21,397 bases of DNA from an uncultured Alphaproteobacteria bacterium. GTDB lineage: Bacteria; Pseudomonadota; Alphaproteobacteria; RUG11792. Numbering within the stretch: the stretch's first letter is position 1; every line of letters starts with the position of its first letter. Both the position numbers and the translations under genes were made by a program. The stretch is from contig CAJOOW010000122.1 of assembly GCA_905236375.1 (NCBI GenBank), positions 1-21,397 of the forward strand, in the 5' to 3' direction. The notes under the pieces were generated by a model, which worked only from the letters and a program-made list of their open reading frames with translations, was not told the origin of the DNA and ran no database searches. Positions 15,146 to 21,397 of the stretch are shown here, one piece after another.

Positions 15146-16360
15146 ATGTTTTCAAATTTTTTCAAAAATTATGTATATGGCAAAGTTGGAGATTCAAAAT
15201 CCGCCCTTGTTTCATACAGAACGGCTCAGTGTTTCTTATCAACTGATTATAATGATCTTTCAGAAATCGGCTATAAAAAGAACGTCATTGTTTATCGATG
15301 CGTTCAGCTTATTGCGAGGGCTTTGGCTTCAGTTGAATGGAATTTGCGAGATGGAGATCAAACCTTTTATGATCATGAAATTCTAAATCTCATAAATAAG
15401 CCCAATGCAAAACAATATAAAACAACGTTCATGGAAGAGGCTATTTCATATTTGCTTCTTTCTGGAAATTGTTATGCTATGGTCGAACGAGATGAAGATG
15501 ATAAGCCAAAAAGTCTCTATCTTCTTCGTCCTGATAGAATGGCGATAATTCCGGGAGATGGAGAGTTTCCATTGGCATATCAATATCAGATGGCTGATAA
15601 GAAAAGACTTTTTGAAGTTAATCAAAAAACAGGAGAATGCGATATTTTGCACATCAAACTTTTCAATCCTTTGGATGATTGGTATGGAATGAGTCCGATT
15701 GAAGCTGCTATGGGATCGATTAATCAACACAATGCCATAGCTCAACAAAATACTTCATTTCTTCAAAATGGAGGAAGGCCTTCAGGAGCATTGATGTATA
15801 AGTCTTCAATCGATCCTCAAAAACGCGGAGAACTTAAAGATAATCTAAGAAATCTGTATGAAGGAGGAAGAAACGCTGGAAAAATTCTGCTTCTCGAAGG
15901 AAATTTTGAATGGAAAGAAATGGGACTTTCTCCAAAAGATCTCGATTTTATTTCAGGAAAAGAACTGGCAGCCAAAGAGATAGCTCTGGCATTCGGAGTT
16001 CCGAGCATCCTAATTGGATCGATGACTTCTGCAACTTTTGCAAACTATAAAGAAGCACGATACAATTTTTGGGAGGAAACTTTGATTCCTCTTTTGAATA
16101 TAGTCGCTGGAGAATTCTCGAATTGGTTTCAAATGATTTTCAAAACGGATTTGAAACTTTGGTATGATCTTGATTCAATTCCTGCATTAACAAAGAAACG
16201 CGAAATCGAGTGGAGAAAGATCAATAACGCTGACTTCCTAACGCAAGACGAAAAACGCGAAGCCTTCGGCTATGGCCCTATGAATGATGGAAAAGAAAGC
16301 AATGACTCAGAATCATTATCCAAATCTCTAACAGATCAAACTGCTTCCTTACAGCGCTGA
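15146..16360 (+). CDS. HK97-family phage portal protein, likely gene-transfer-agent type
   Basis: 404-residue portal protein, a ring subunit through which DNA enters and leaves a phage or gene transfer agent (GTA) head. Length is close to that of alphaproteobacterial GTA portals (about 400). It shows NVIVYRCVQLIARALASVEW (46-65), EEAISYLLLSGNCYAMVERD, LYLLRPDRMAI, ILHIKLFNPLDDWYGMSPIEAA, LLEGNFEWKEMGLSPKDLDF and IALAFGVPSILIG, then YKEARYNFWEETLIPLL, all family patterns. The start ATG 15146 has AAAGGA upstream. No terminase, protease, capsid or tail gene lies beside it, which fits scattered GTA genes of Rickettsiales-like bacteria or a prophage remnant. Its last codons overlap ileS by 25 bases. 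The frame is open throughout. Confidence 0.9.
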   Translation: MFSNFFKNYVYGKVGDSKSALVSYRTAQCFLSTDYNDLSEIGYKKNVIVYRCVQLIARALASVEWNLRDGDQTFYDHEILNLINKPNAKQYKTTFMEEAISYLLLSGNCYAMVERDEDDKPKSLYLLRPDRMAIIPGDGEFPLAYQYQMADKKRLFEVNQKTGECDILHIKLFNPLDDWYGMSPIEAAMGSINQHNAIAQQNTSFLQNGGRPSGALMYKSSIDPQKRGELKDNLRNLYEGGRNAGKILLLEGNFEWKEMGLSPKDLDFISGKELAAKEIALAFGVPSILIGSMTSATFANYKEARYNFWEETLIPLLNIVAGEFSNWFQMIFKTDLKLWYDLDSIPALTKKREIEWRKINNADFLTQDEKREAFGYGPMNDGKESNDSESLSKSLTDQTASLQR

Positions 16361-19125
16361 CAGAGATTGGCTTGTCCAAACTCCGTGTCATAATTTGCAA
16401 TTTCCGTCGAGATCTTCCAACATCTATCGCATTTAATGCCGGCAACTTTTTTCACAACGACTCCAATATTAATCTCTTCATTAACATTAGCATTCGAAGG
16501 AACTTGAGCGTTGATGATGGAAGCCTTAGATACAATAGCTATCTCTGCAAGGTCTAAAGACTCGAACAATTTAATATTATTAAGATCATTAGAATATATG
16601 TAAATTTCACATTCCAAACTCGAACCAATTGTTTTTGCACTTCTTTCAACTTCAATTGATTCTGTTACAGTTTTTCTCAGAGATTGTATAACATTCCATT
16701 TTTTCTCCAACTCTTCATTATGCCACTCCGCTGCAATTTCTGGAAAAAGCTCAAGATGAATACTCGTTTTTGCAAAATTAAATGGATATGAAAGCCAAGC
16801 TTCTTCTGCGGTAAATGACAAAACAGGAGCTAACCAATGAGTCAAGCAAACAAATATTTCATTCATAACCTGCAAACAAGCCAATCGTTTTGGATCGTCT
16901 TCCTTATCGCAATAGACTGTGTCTTTTCTGATGTCGAAATAAAACGCAGAAAGTTCATTCGCGCAGAAATTGTGCAACTCTGAATAAAAGGCTTGAAAAT
17001 CAAACTTCTTCAATGATTCGCGGAGCAATTTATCGAGATCATAAAGCCTTGATAGCATGAATTTTTCCAATTCTGGAAATGTTTCACGTGAAACATTTTG
17101 ATTTGGATCATAATCAGAAATAACGCCAAGAAGATATCTTAGAGTGTTTCTAAACCTTCTATAAACATCTTGTTGGCGTTTTAGAATTTCATCTCCAATT
17201 CTCATATCTTCAGAATAGTCAGAATTCAAACACCAAAGTCTTAAGATATCTGCTCCAAGTTTTGTCGTAACATCATCTGGAGCCACGACATTTCCCAATG
17301 ATTTCGACATCTTGCGACCATCCTTATCAAGAACAAATCCATTGGTTGCGACTTGAAGATATGGCGCTTTTCCAGTCGTGCAAACAGATTCAACCAGCGA
17401 TGATTGAAACCAGCCACGGTGTTGATCTGAGCCTTCAAAATAGAGATCTGCTGGCCATTTCATATAGTCTCTGTTCCCTTGAAGAACATAATGATGAGAG
17501 CAAGCGCTGTCAAACCAAACTTCAAGAGTATCTGAAACTTGGATATAATCATCTGGATTATATTTTTCTCCTAAGAAATATGAAGCTGGTCTAACTCTCC
17601 AGGATTCAATTCCTTCATTTCTAATTGTCTCAACGATTCTTTCAAAGACTTCATCATCCATCAAAACTTTATCTGTCTTCTTGTCGATGAATAAAGCAAT
17701 TGGGACCCCCCAAATTCTTTGCCTTGAAATACACCAATCTGGCCTCTTTTCAACCATCGATCTTATGCGATTAACATAAGACTCTGGGAACCATTTTGTT
17801 TTGTCTATTTCACTTAAAAGTTTGTCTCTGATTCCATCAATTCCAATGAACCATTGAGTCGTTGTTCTGTAAATCAAAGGGGCTTTAGAACGCCAAGAAT
17901 GAGGATAGCTATGAGTTATTTTATAAGCATGAACCAAATTCCCAGCATTTTGAAGTTCTTCAATAACATGAGGATTAACTTTAAAAATATGTTCTCCAGC
18001 GAAATGAGGCAATGTTGAAACCAATGTTCCATCATCATTAACCGTATCTTCTATGGGTAATCCAAACTTTTTCCCAAGCAAAAAGTCATCCATACCATGA
18101 GCAGGCGCCGTATGAACTAGGCCTGTTCCAGCATCAAGTGTAACGTGAGAAGCTGGCAAAAATGGCACTCTTTGATTAAAACCAAGGTTCTTCAAAGGGT
18201 GATCGCAAATGATTCCTTCCAACTCTTTTCCGGAAAAAGTTTCCAGAATTTCACAAGATTCAATTTCCGCCTCTTTTGTAAACGATGCAACAAGCTCTTT
18301 TGCAACTATCAGCTTGTCATTTCCAGTTTTCAGAATAACATACTCAAAATCTTCAGAATAAGCAATTGCCTTATTTCCAGGAATTGTCCATGGAGTTGTT
18401 GTCCAGATGACTGCATAGCAACCTTTAAATCTTGGATCTTTTGTTTCAGAAATGGGAAATTTGACATATATCGCATCACTGACTTTGTCGTGATATTCCA
18501 GTTCAGCTTCAGCCAAAGCGGTTTTTTCAACGACTGACCACATAACCGGTTTTTTGCCACGATAAACCATTCCTTTTTTGAGAATTTCAAAAAACTTCTC
18601 ACAAATGGTGGCTTCCGAATCCTTAGCCATGGTGCAATACGGATTTTCGAAATCAGCAATTATTCCGAGCTTTCTAAAACCTTCTTTTTGAATTTCAAGC
18701 CAATGCGTCGCAAACTCTCGGCACTTTGACATAAACTCAGCAGCAGGAACATCTTCTCTCTTTTTGCCTTGTTTTAAATAGCTCTCTTCTATTTTCCATT
18801 CAATAGGAAGTCCATGACAATCCCAACCAATGACTAGTGGGGCATTATAACCCAGCATTTGATACGATTTCGAGACAGCGTCTTTCAGGATTCCAATCAA
18901 AGCATGCCCTATATGAATCGGGCCATTCGCATATGGAGGGCCAAAGTGAACTATAAACTTTTCTCGATTTTTAGAGGCTTCACGAAGTCTTTCAAATAGC
19001 CCTGAGTTTTTCCATTCTTCAACAATCTTTGGCTCTTTCCTGGCCAAATCTCCCTTCATGGGAAAATCAGTTTTCGGCAAGAAAACAGTGTCTTTCAATT
19101 GCTTTTTGCTACTTTGGTCTGTCAT
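16336..19125 (-). CDS. ileS: Isoleucyl-tRNA synthetase
   Basis: Class I synthetase charging tRNA(Ile); 929 residues, the usual bacterial form. PPYANGPIHIGHA contains HIGH at 71-74. The CP1 editing domain shows WTTTPWTIPGN (241-251) and GTGLVHTAPAHGMDD (333-347). DWCISRQRIWGVP is at 463-475 and KMSKS at 605-609. The anticodon-binding domain follows, then a C-terminal zinc knuckle with C899, C902, C922 and C925. The start is ATG 19125, agreeing with the FPMKGDLA..EP spacing of other IleRS proteins. Two oddities: a perfect parS site is written into codons for NVSRETF (677-683), and the last 25 bases are shared antisense with the portal gene. Confidence 0.98.
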   Translation of the reverse strand: MTDQSSKKQLKDTVFLPKTDFPMKGDLARKEPKIVEEWKNSGLFERLREASKNREKFIVHFGPPYANGPIHIGHALIGILKDAVSKSYQMLGYNAPLVIGWDCHGLPIEWKIEESYLKQGKKREDVPAAEFMSKCREFATHWLEIQKEGFRKLGIIADFENPYCTMAKDSEATICEKFFEILKKGMVYRGKKPVMWSVVEKTALAEAELEYHDKVSDAIYVKFPISETKDPRFKGCYAVIWTTTPWTIPGNKAIAYSEDFEYVILKTGNDKLIVAKELVASFTKEAEIESCEILETFSGKELEGIICDHPLKNLGFNQRVPFLPASHVTLDAGTGLVHTAPAHGMDDFLLGKKFGLPIEDTVNDDGTLVSTLPHFAGEHIFKVNPHVIEELQNAGNLVHAYKITHSYPHSWRSKAPLIYRTTTQWFIGIDGIRDKLLSEIDKTKWFPESYVNRIRSMVEKRPDWCISRQRIWGVPIALFIDKKTDKVLMDDEVFERIVETIRNEGIESWRVRPASYFLGEKYNPDDYIQVSDTLEVWFDSACSHHYVLQGNRDYMKWPADLYFEGSDQHRGWFQSSLVESVCTTGKAPYLQVATNGFVLDKDGRKMSKSLGNVVAPDDVTTKLGADILRLWCLNSDYSEDMRIGDEILKRQQDVYRRFRNTLRYLLGVISDYDPNQNVSRETFPELEKFMLSRLYDLDKLLRESLKKFDFQAFYSELHNFCANELSAFYFDIRKDTVYCDKEDDPKRLACLQVMNEIFVCLTHWLAPVLSFTAEEAWLSYPFNFAKTSIHLELFPEIAAEWHNEELEKKWNVIQSLRKTVTESIEVERSAKTIGSSLECEIYIYSNDLNNIKLFESLDLAEIAIVSKASIINAQVPSNANVNEEINIGVVVKKVAGIKCDRCWKISTEIANYDTEFGQANLCQRCKEAV
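17077..17098. promoter_or_regulatory. parS centromere site (ParB binding), inside ileS
   Basis: Bases 17080-17095 read TGTTTCACGTGAAACA, identical to the parS sequence bound by chromosomal ParB (Spo0J) proteins, including the Caulobacter-type consensus. The palindrome extends perfectly to 22 bp (17077-17098). In ileS it encodes NVSRETF. ParB loads at such sites, spreads, and with ParA moves the origin region to the cell pole. A 16-base exact match by chance in a window of this size is very unlikely. Confidence 0.9.
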
Positions 19126-19185
19126 AGTTTATTTGAAATTCCTAAAAAGAGGCAAATTTAGTCGCTAATTAGACTTATGGACTCA

Positions 19186-19214
19186 ATTATAACCTCAGCA
19201 TTCTTCAAAAACAA
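19186..19214 (-). promoter_or_regulatory. Probable ileS promoter
   Basis: On the minus strand a perfect -10 TATAAT (19191-19186) is preceded at 17 bases by TTGTTT (19214-19209), a weak -35. Predicted start near 19179 gives a leader of about 54 bases to ATG 19125. It lies in the 125-base gap after the exported HIT gene. Confidence 0.5.
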
Positions 19215-19250
19215 GACAGGTATTGGCCTTTTGCTCTCGAATTTTTTTAT

Positions 19251-19694
19251 TTATCCTGCCCCCACAATATGCACATGCATATGCATAACCGTTTGGGGGT
19301 GGGGATATCCTCCTATCCATCTGAAATTTCCGGCGTTTGTTAGTAATTTGAATCCTCTCTTTGACAAATTTTTCATCCCAATAATTCTTTTAATCCCATC
19401 GAGAAATTCAAGCTTTTCTTCGTTCTTTGCTCTAATTAAATAATCGCCTACATCAACATAATTGCCTTTGGGAATTATTAAAATATGAACAGGAGCCCTT
19501 GGATATTTGTCTTCAAACGCCAAGAAATGTCGTCCTTCTAACACTTTCCTGCATGGAGAAAGTCCGTGCAGGATTCTATAAAAATCATTGTTTGTGCTAT
19601 ATGGCACAATGGCAGATGATGAAGAAGCAGAGACTTCTGCTGTTATTATGCAACACAGAGATATAATAGTTGCTTTTATATATTTATTAACCAT
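19251..19694 (-). CDS. Exported HIT-family (histidine triad) protein
   Basis: 147-residue HIT nucleotide hydrolase/transferase fold with an added signal peptide (about residues 1-23, MVNKYIKATIISLCCIITAE then VSA). The mature part closely follows the cytoplasmic HIT gene just upstream: VLEGRHFLAF, RAPVHILIIPKGNY (66-79), GFKLLTNAG and PQTVMHMHVHIVG. The triad H138-x-H140-x-H142 is intact, H140 being the expected nucleophile, so it should hydrolyse nucleoside phosphoramidates or dinucleotides, but outside the cytoplasm. The protein stops soon after the triad. ATAGGTAA precedes ATG 19694. Export of a HIT protein is unusual; the role is unknown. Confidence 0.85.
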   Translation of the reverse strand: MVNKYIKATIISLCCIITAEVSASSSSAIVPYSTNNDFYRILHGLSPCRKVLEGRHFLAFEDKYPRAPVHILIIPKGNYVDVGDYLIRAKNEEKLEFLDGIKRIIGMKNLSKRGFKLLTNAGNFRWIGGYPHPQTVMHMHVHIVGAG

Positions 19695-19707
19695 ATTTAC
19701 CTATAAT

Positions 19708-19741
19708 AAAAAAGACTATACATTGTAATATTATATAGTCT
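19708..19741 (-). terminator. Intrinsic terminator after the fabH-HIT operon
   Basis: On the minus strand AGACTATA (19741-19734) pairs with TATAGTCT (19720-19713) around a 13-base loop and is followed by a T-run (six T's, then ATTA). The stem is A+T-rich, so termination may be leaky. A TATAAT hexamer (19735-19730, minus) lies within the hairpin and could be the -10 of the next gene. Confidence 0.6.
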
Positions 19742-19778
19742 AAAAGTTAATATTTGGTTAATAAATCTTTTTTATTAT

Positions 19779-20144
19779 TTATTCTTCTTCAGACTTTCCC
19801 AAAATATGAACATGCATGTGCATAACAGATTGAGGTTCTGGAAATCCAGGGGTCGTGAATTTTCCTGCGTTTGATATCAGCTTAAAGCCATGTTTTTCGA
19901 GTTTCATAATTTTGACTATTTCAGCAATCCCTTTATTAAAATCCAGAATTTCCTCATCGCTCGCATTGGACATAAAATCATAATAGTCTATATAATTGCC
20001 CTTCGGAATAATAAGAATATGGACAGGAGCTTTTGGAGCTATGTCATGAAATGCCAAAAAATGCTTTCCTTCTAAAACTATATTGGCATTAATCTCTTTG
20101 TTTACTATTTTATAAAAGATGTTATTCTTATCATATCCTTGCAT
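19779..20144 (-). CDS. HIT-family protein (HinT-like), cytoplasmic
   Basis: 121-residue histidine-triad protein of the HinT/PKCI branch, hydrolysing AMP-linked phosphoramidates in known members. It shows IFYKIVNKEINANIVLEGKH, HDIAPKAPVHILIIPKGNY (33-51), HGFKLISNAG, and PQSVMHMHVHILGK with the triad H109, H111, H113 (H111 the nucleophile). No signal peptide. The CxxC of zinc-binding homologues is absent at the N-terminus. GGAGATTTT precedes ATG 20144. It lies 17 bases after fabH, so it is the third gene of plsX-fabH-HIT. A terminator follows, then its exported paralogue, so the pair looks like a tandem duplication. Confidence 0.93.
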   Translation of the reverse strand: MQGYDKNNIFYKIVNKEINANIVLEGKHFLAFHDIAPKAPVHILIIPKGNYIDYYDFMSNASDEEILDFNKGIAEIVKIMKLEKHGFKLISNAGKFTTPGFPEPQSVMHMHVHILGKSEEE

Positions 20145-20161
20145 AAAATCTCCTAAGAAAA

Positions 20162-21121
20162 TTATAATTTAACTATTGCAGATCCCCACACTAATCCAGC
20201 GCCGAGAGCTGTAAAAAGCAGAGTATCGCCTTTTTTAATAGTCCCTTTATCCATTGTTTCGCTTAAAGCCAATGGAATCGAAGCAGATGAAGTATTTGCG
20301 TGGTTTTCTGTCGTAATTATCATTTTCTCAATTGGAAAATCATGCATCTTGCATATTGTGTCAAGAATCCTTTTGTTAGCTTGATGAGGAATAATCCAGT
20401 CGATATCATCAATTGTCATATTGTTTTCAGACAAAATTTCTTTCATCGACTGAGCCATATATTCAACCGCATATTTGAAGACCGTTCGACCTGCCATCGT
20501 CACATAGCCTCTATGATCATTTTGAGGGCCATTATGGGATAGGATAGCATTAAACTTATCTTCTTCTCCATTAGAATATAATTTCGTAGCTAAAATTCCA
20601 GAAGAATCATCATTTGAAGATTGAAGAACCAGAGCTCCAGCTCCATCTCCAAAAAGAACGCAAGTTGATCTATCTGTCCAATCAACAAACTTCGTTATCG
20701 TTTCCGAAGCTATTAATAAAACATTTTTCAAATGCATTGATTTCATCATGCTATCAGCAACAGCCAAGGCATATATAAATCCAGAACATGCAGCATTTAA
20801 ATCAAAAGCAAAGGCCTTGTATGCTCCAATTGCCCCTTGAACTTTACATGCACATGATGGGAATCGCGAATCCCCAGTAGTTGTCGAGACAATGATTGCA
20901 TCTATAGCCATCGGATCAATATTAGCTTTTAAAATGGCTTCTCTAGCAGCTTTTATAGCCAAAGTTGAAGTTGTTTCATCATCAGCCGAAACATGCCGGC
21001 TTGCTATGCCTGTTCTTGTGTAAATCCATTCATGAGATGTATCCAGCGTCTTTGAAAGATCATCGTTTGTTACAACTTTTGATGGTAAATATGCAGAAAT
21101 GCCAGTTATTTTAGTTTTCAC
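20162..21121 (-). CDS. fabH: 3-oxoacyl-ACP synthase III (FabH)
   Basis: Starts fatty-acid synthesis by condensing acetyl-CoA with malonyl-ACP. At 319 residues it is of normal length. Catalytic triad: C112 in NAACSGF, H246 in PHQANKR and N276 in NHANTSSAS. TRTGIASRH near residue 36 and FGDGAGALVL are family patterns. The start is GTG 21121, giving MKTKITGISAYLPS; it overlaps the plsX stop by 11 bases, so translation is probably coupled. plsX-fabH is the standard order in alphaproteobacteria, but a HIT gene follows here instead of ihfA. Confidence 0.97.
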   Translation of the reverse strand: MKTKITGISAYLPSKVVTNDDLSKTLDTSHEWIYTRTGIASRHVSADDETTSTLAIKAAREAILKANIDPMAIDAIIVSTTTGDSRFPSCACKVQGAIGAYKAFAFDLNAACSGFIYALAVADSMMKSMHLKNVLLIASETITKFVDWTDRSTCVLFGDGAGALVLQSSNDDSSGILATKLYSNGEEDKFNAILSHNGPQNDHRGYVTMAGRTVFKYAVEYMAQSMKEILSENNMTIDDIDWIIPHQANKRILDTICKMHDFPIEKMIITTENHANTSSASIPLALSETMDKGTIKKGDTLLFTALGAGLVWGSAIVKL

Positions 21122-21397
21122 TTAAGTTTTCCCTTTCGATTCCAGCTATCATCTCTTCGATGTTTTTTATAAAATTCGATTCGGCTAGCCTTATTGCAAC
21201 TGAAATAGCATTTGAAAATCCGATTTTGTCTGAATTGCCATGGCTTTTTATTGATATCTTTTTCAGCCCAACAAATGGTGCCCCATTATGAAATCTCGGA
21301 TCTATCGCCTTTCTCAAATTTTGAATGGCTTTCCGACAAAGTAAATAGCCTATCTTGCTCAAAAAACTGGAAGAAAAGCCAGATCTTAATGTATGAA
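21111..21397 (-). CDS. plsX: Phosphate acyltransferase PlsX, C-terminal part (runs off right edge)
   Basis: Makes acyl-phosphate from acyl-ACP for phosphatidic acid synthesis at the membrane. Only the last 94 codons are in the window; the frame is open to the right edge, so the gene continues past 21397. The visible C-terminus carries LRKAIDPRFHNGAPFVGLKK and ISIKSHGNSDKIGFSNAI, matching the PlsX pattern DPR.(Y/H)NGA...GL and (V/I)KSHG.....F..A. The stop TAA at 21113-21111 lies inside the fabH start region. First visible member of plsX-fabH-HIT. Confidence 0.93.
   Translation of the reverse strand, partial: HTLRSGFSSSFLSKIGYLLCRKAIQNLRKAIDPRFHNGAPFVGLKKISIKSHGNSDKIGFSNAISVAIRLAESNFIKNIEEMIAGIERENLSEN

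Noticed and set aside
15054..15386. Open frame of 110 codons upstream of and overlapping the portal gene
   Set aside because: It overlaps the clearly homologous portal frame for most of its length and shows no family motif or good ribosome binding site.
18145..18537. Plus-strand open frame of 130 codons within ileS
   Set aside because: Lies wholly antisense to the conserved editing domain of ileS; composition is that of a shadow frame.

Overview
This AT-rich window (G+C roughly one third by eye) carries 18 genes that read as a Gram-negative alphaproteobacterium with a reduced, probably host-associated genome (Holosporales/Rickettsiales type). The lineage is inferred from the genes, not proven. 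Pointers are Kdo transferase (waaA) and MlaA (LPS outer membrane), a murE with the meso-DAP signature DNPR, lipB, plsX-fabH, a lone HK97/gene-transfer-agent-type portal gene, and several exported proteins of kinds common in intracellular bacteria (two DUF2608-type HAD phosphatases, a HIT protein with a signal peptide, a helical secreted protein).

Layout. 1-2652 (minus): brnQ-mnmA-xerD, tightly packed behind a near-consensus sigma70 promoter; xerD runs off the left edge. 2837-4201 (minus): murE, divergent from waaA across an AT-rich promoter region. 4286-10679 (plus): waaA, then mlaA, a NuoK/MrpC-like gene, a NuoL-like gene, a NuoM-like gene and lipB, with the last five almost contiguous. 10706-13318 (minus): a Vat/XAT-type acetyltransferase with a TTG start, a HAD phosphatase with a lipobox, and a second HAD phosphatase with a signal peptide. 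13368-13868 (minus): rplI with a clear intrinsic terminator. 14048-14758 (minus): a secreted, repeat-bearing protein of unknown function with its own promoter and terminator. 14759-15145: the longest non-coding stretch. 15146-16360 (plus): solitary phage/GTA portal gene whose 3' end overlaps ileS tail to tail. 16336-19125 (minus): ileS. 19251-21397 (minus): plsX (partial)-fabH-HIT protein, then a second, exported HIT paralogue.

The most striking signal is a perfect parS centromere site (TGTTTCACGTGAAACA, 17080-17095, inside a 22-bp perfect palindrome) embedded in the ileS coding sequence. It predicts ParB loading here and suggests that the window lies in the origin-proximal part of the chromosome.

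Other themes are a divergent K-L-M proton-channel module that lacks the rest of complex I but keeps the key charged membrane residues of its L and M subunits; a cluster of exported enzymes; and two places where an intrinsic terminator sits directly against the next gene's ribosome binding site. No CRISPR array, insertion sequence, rRNA or tRNA was seen.
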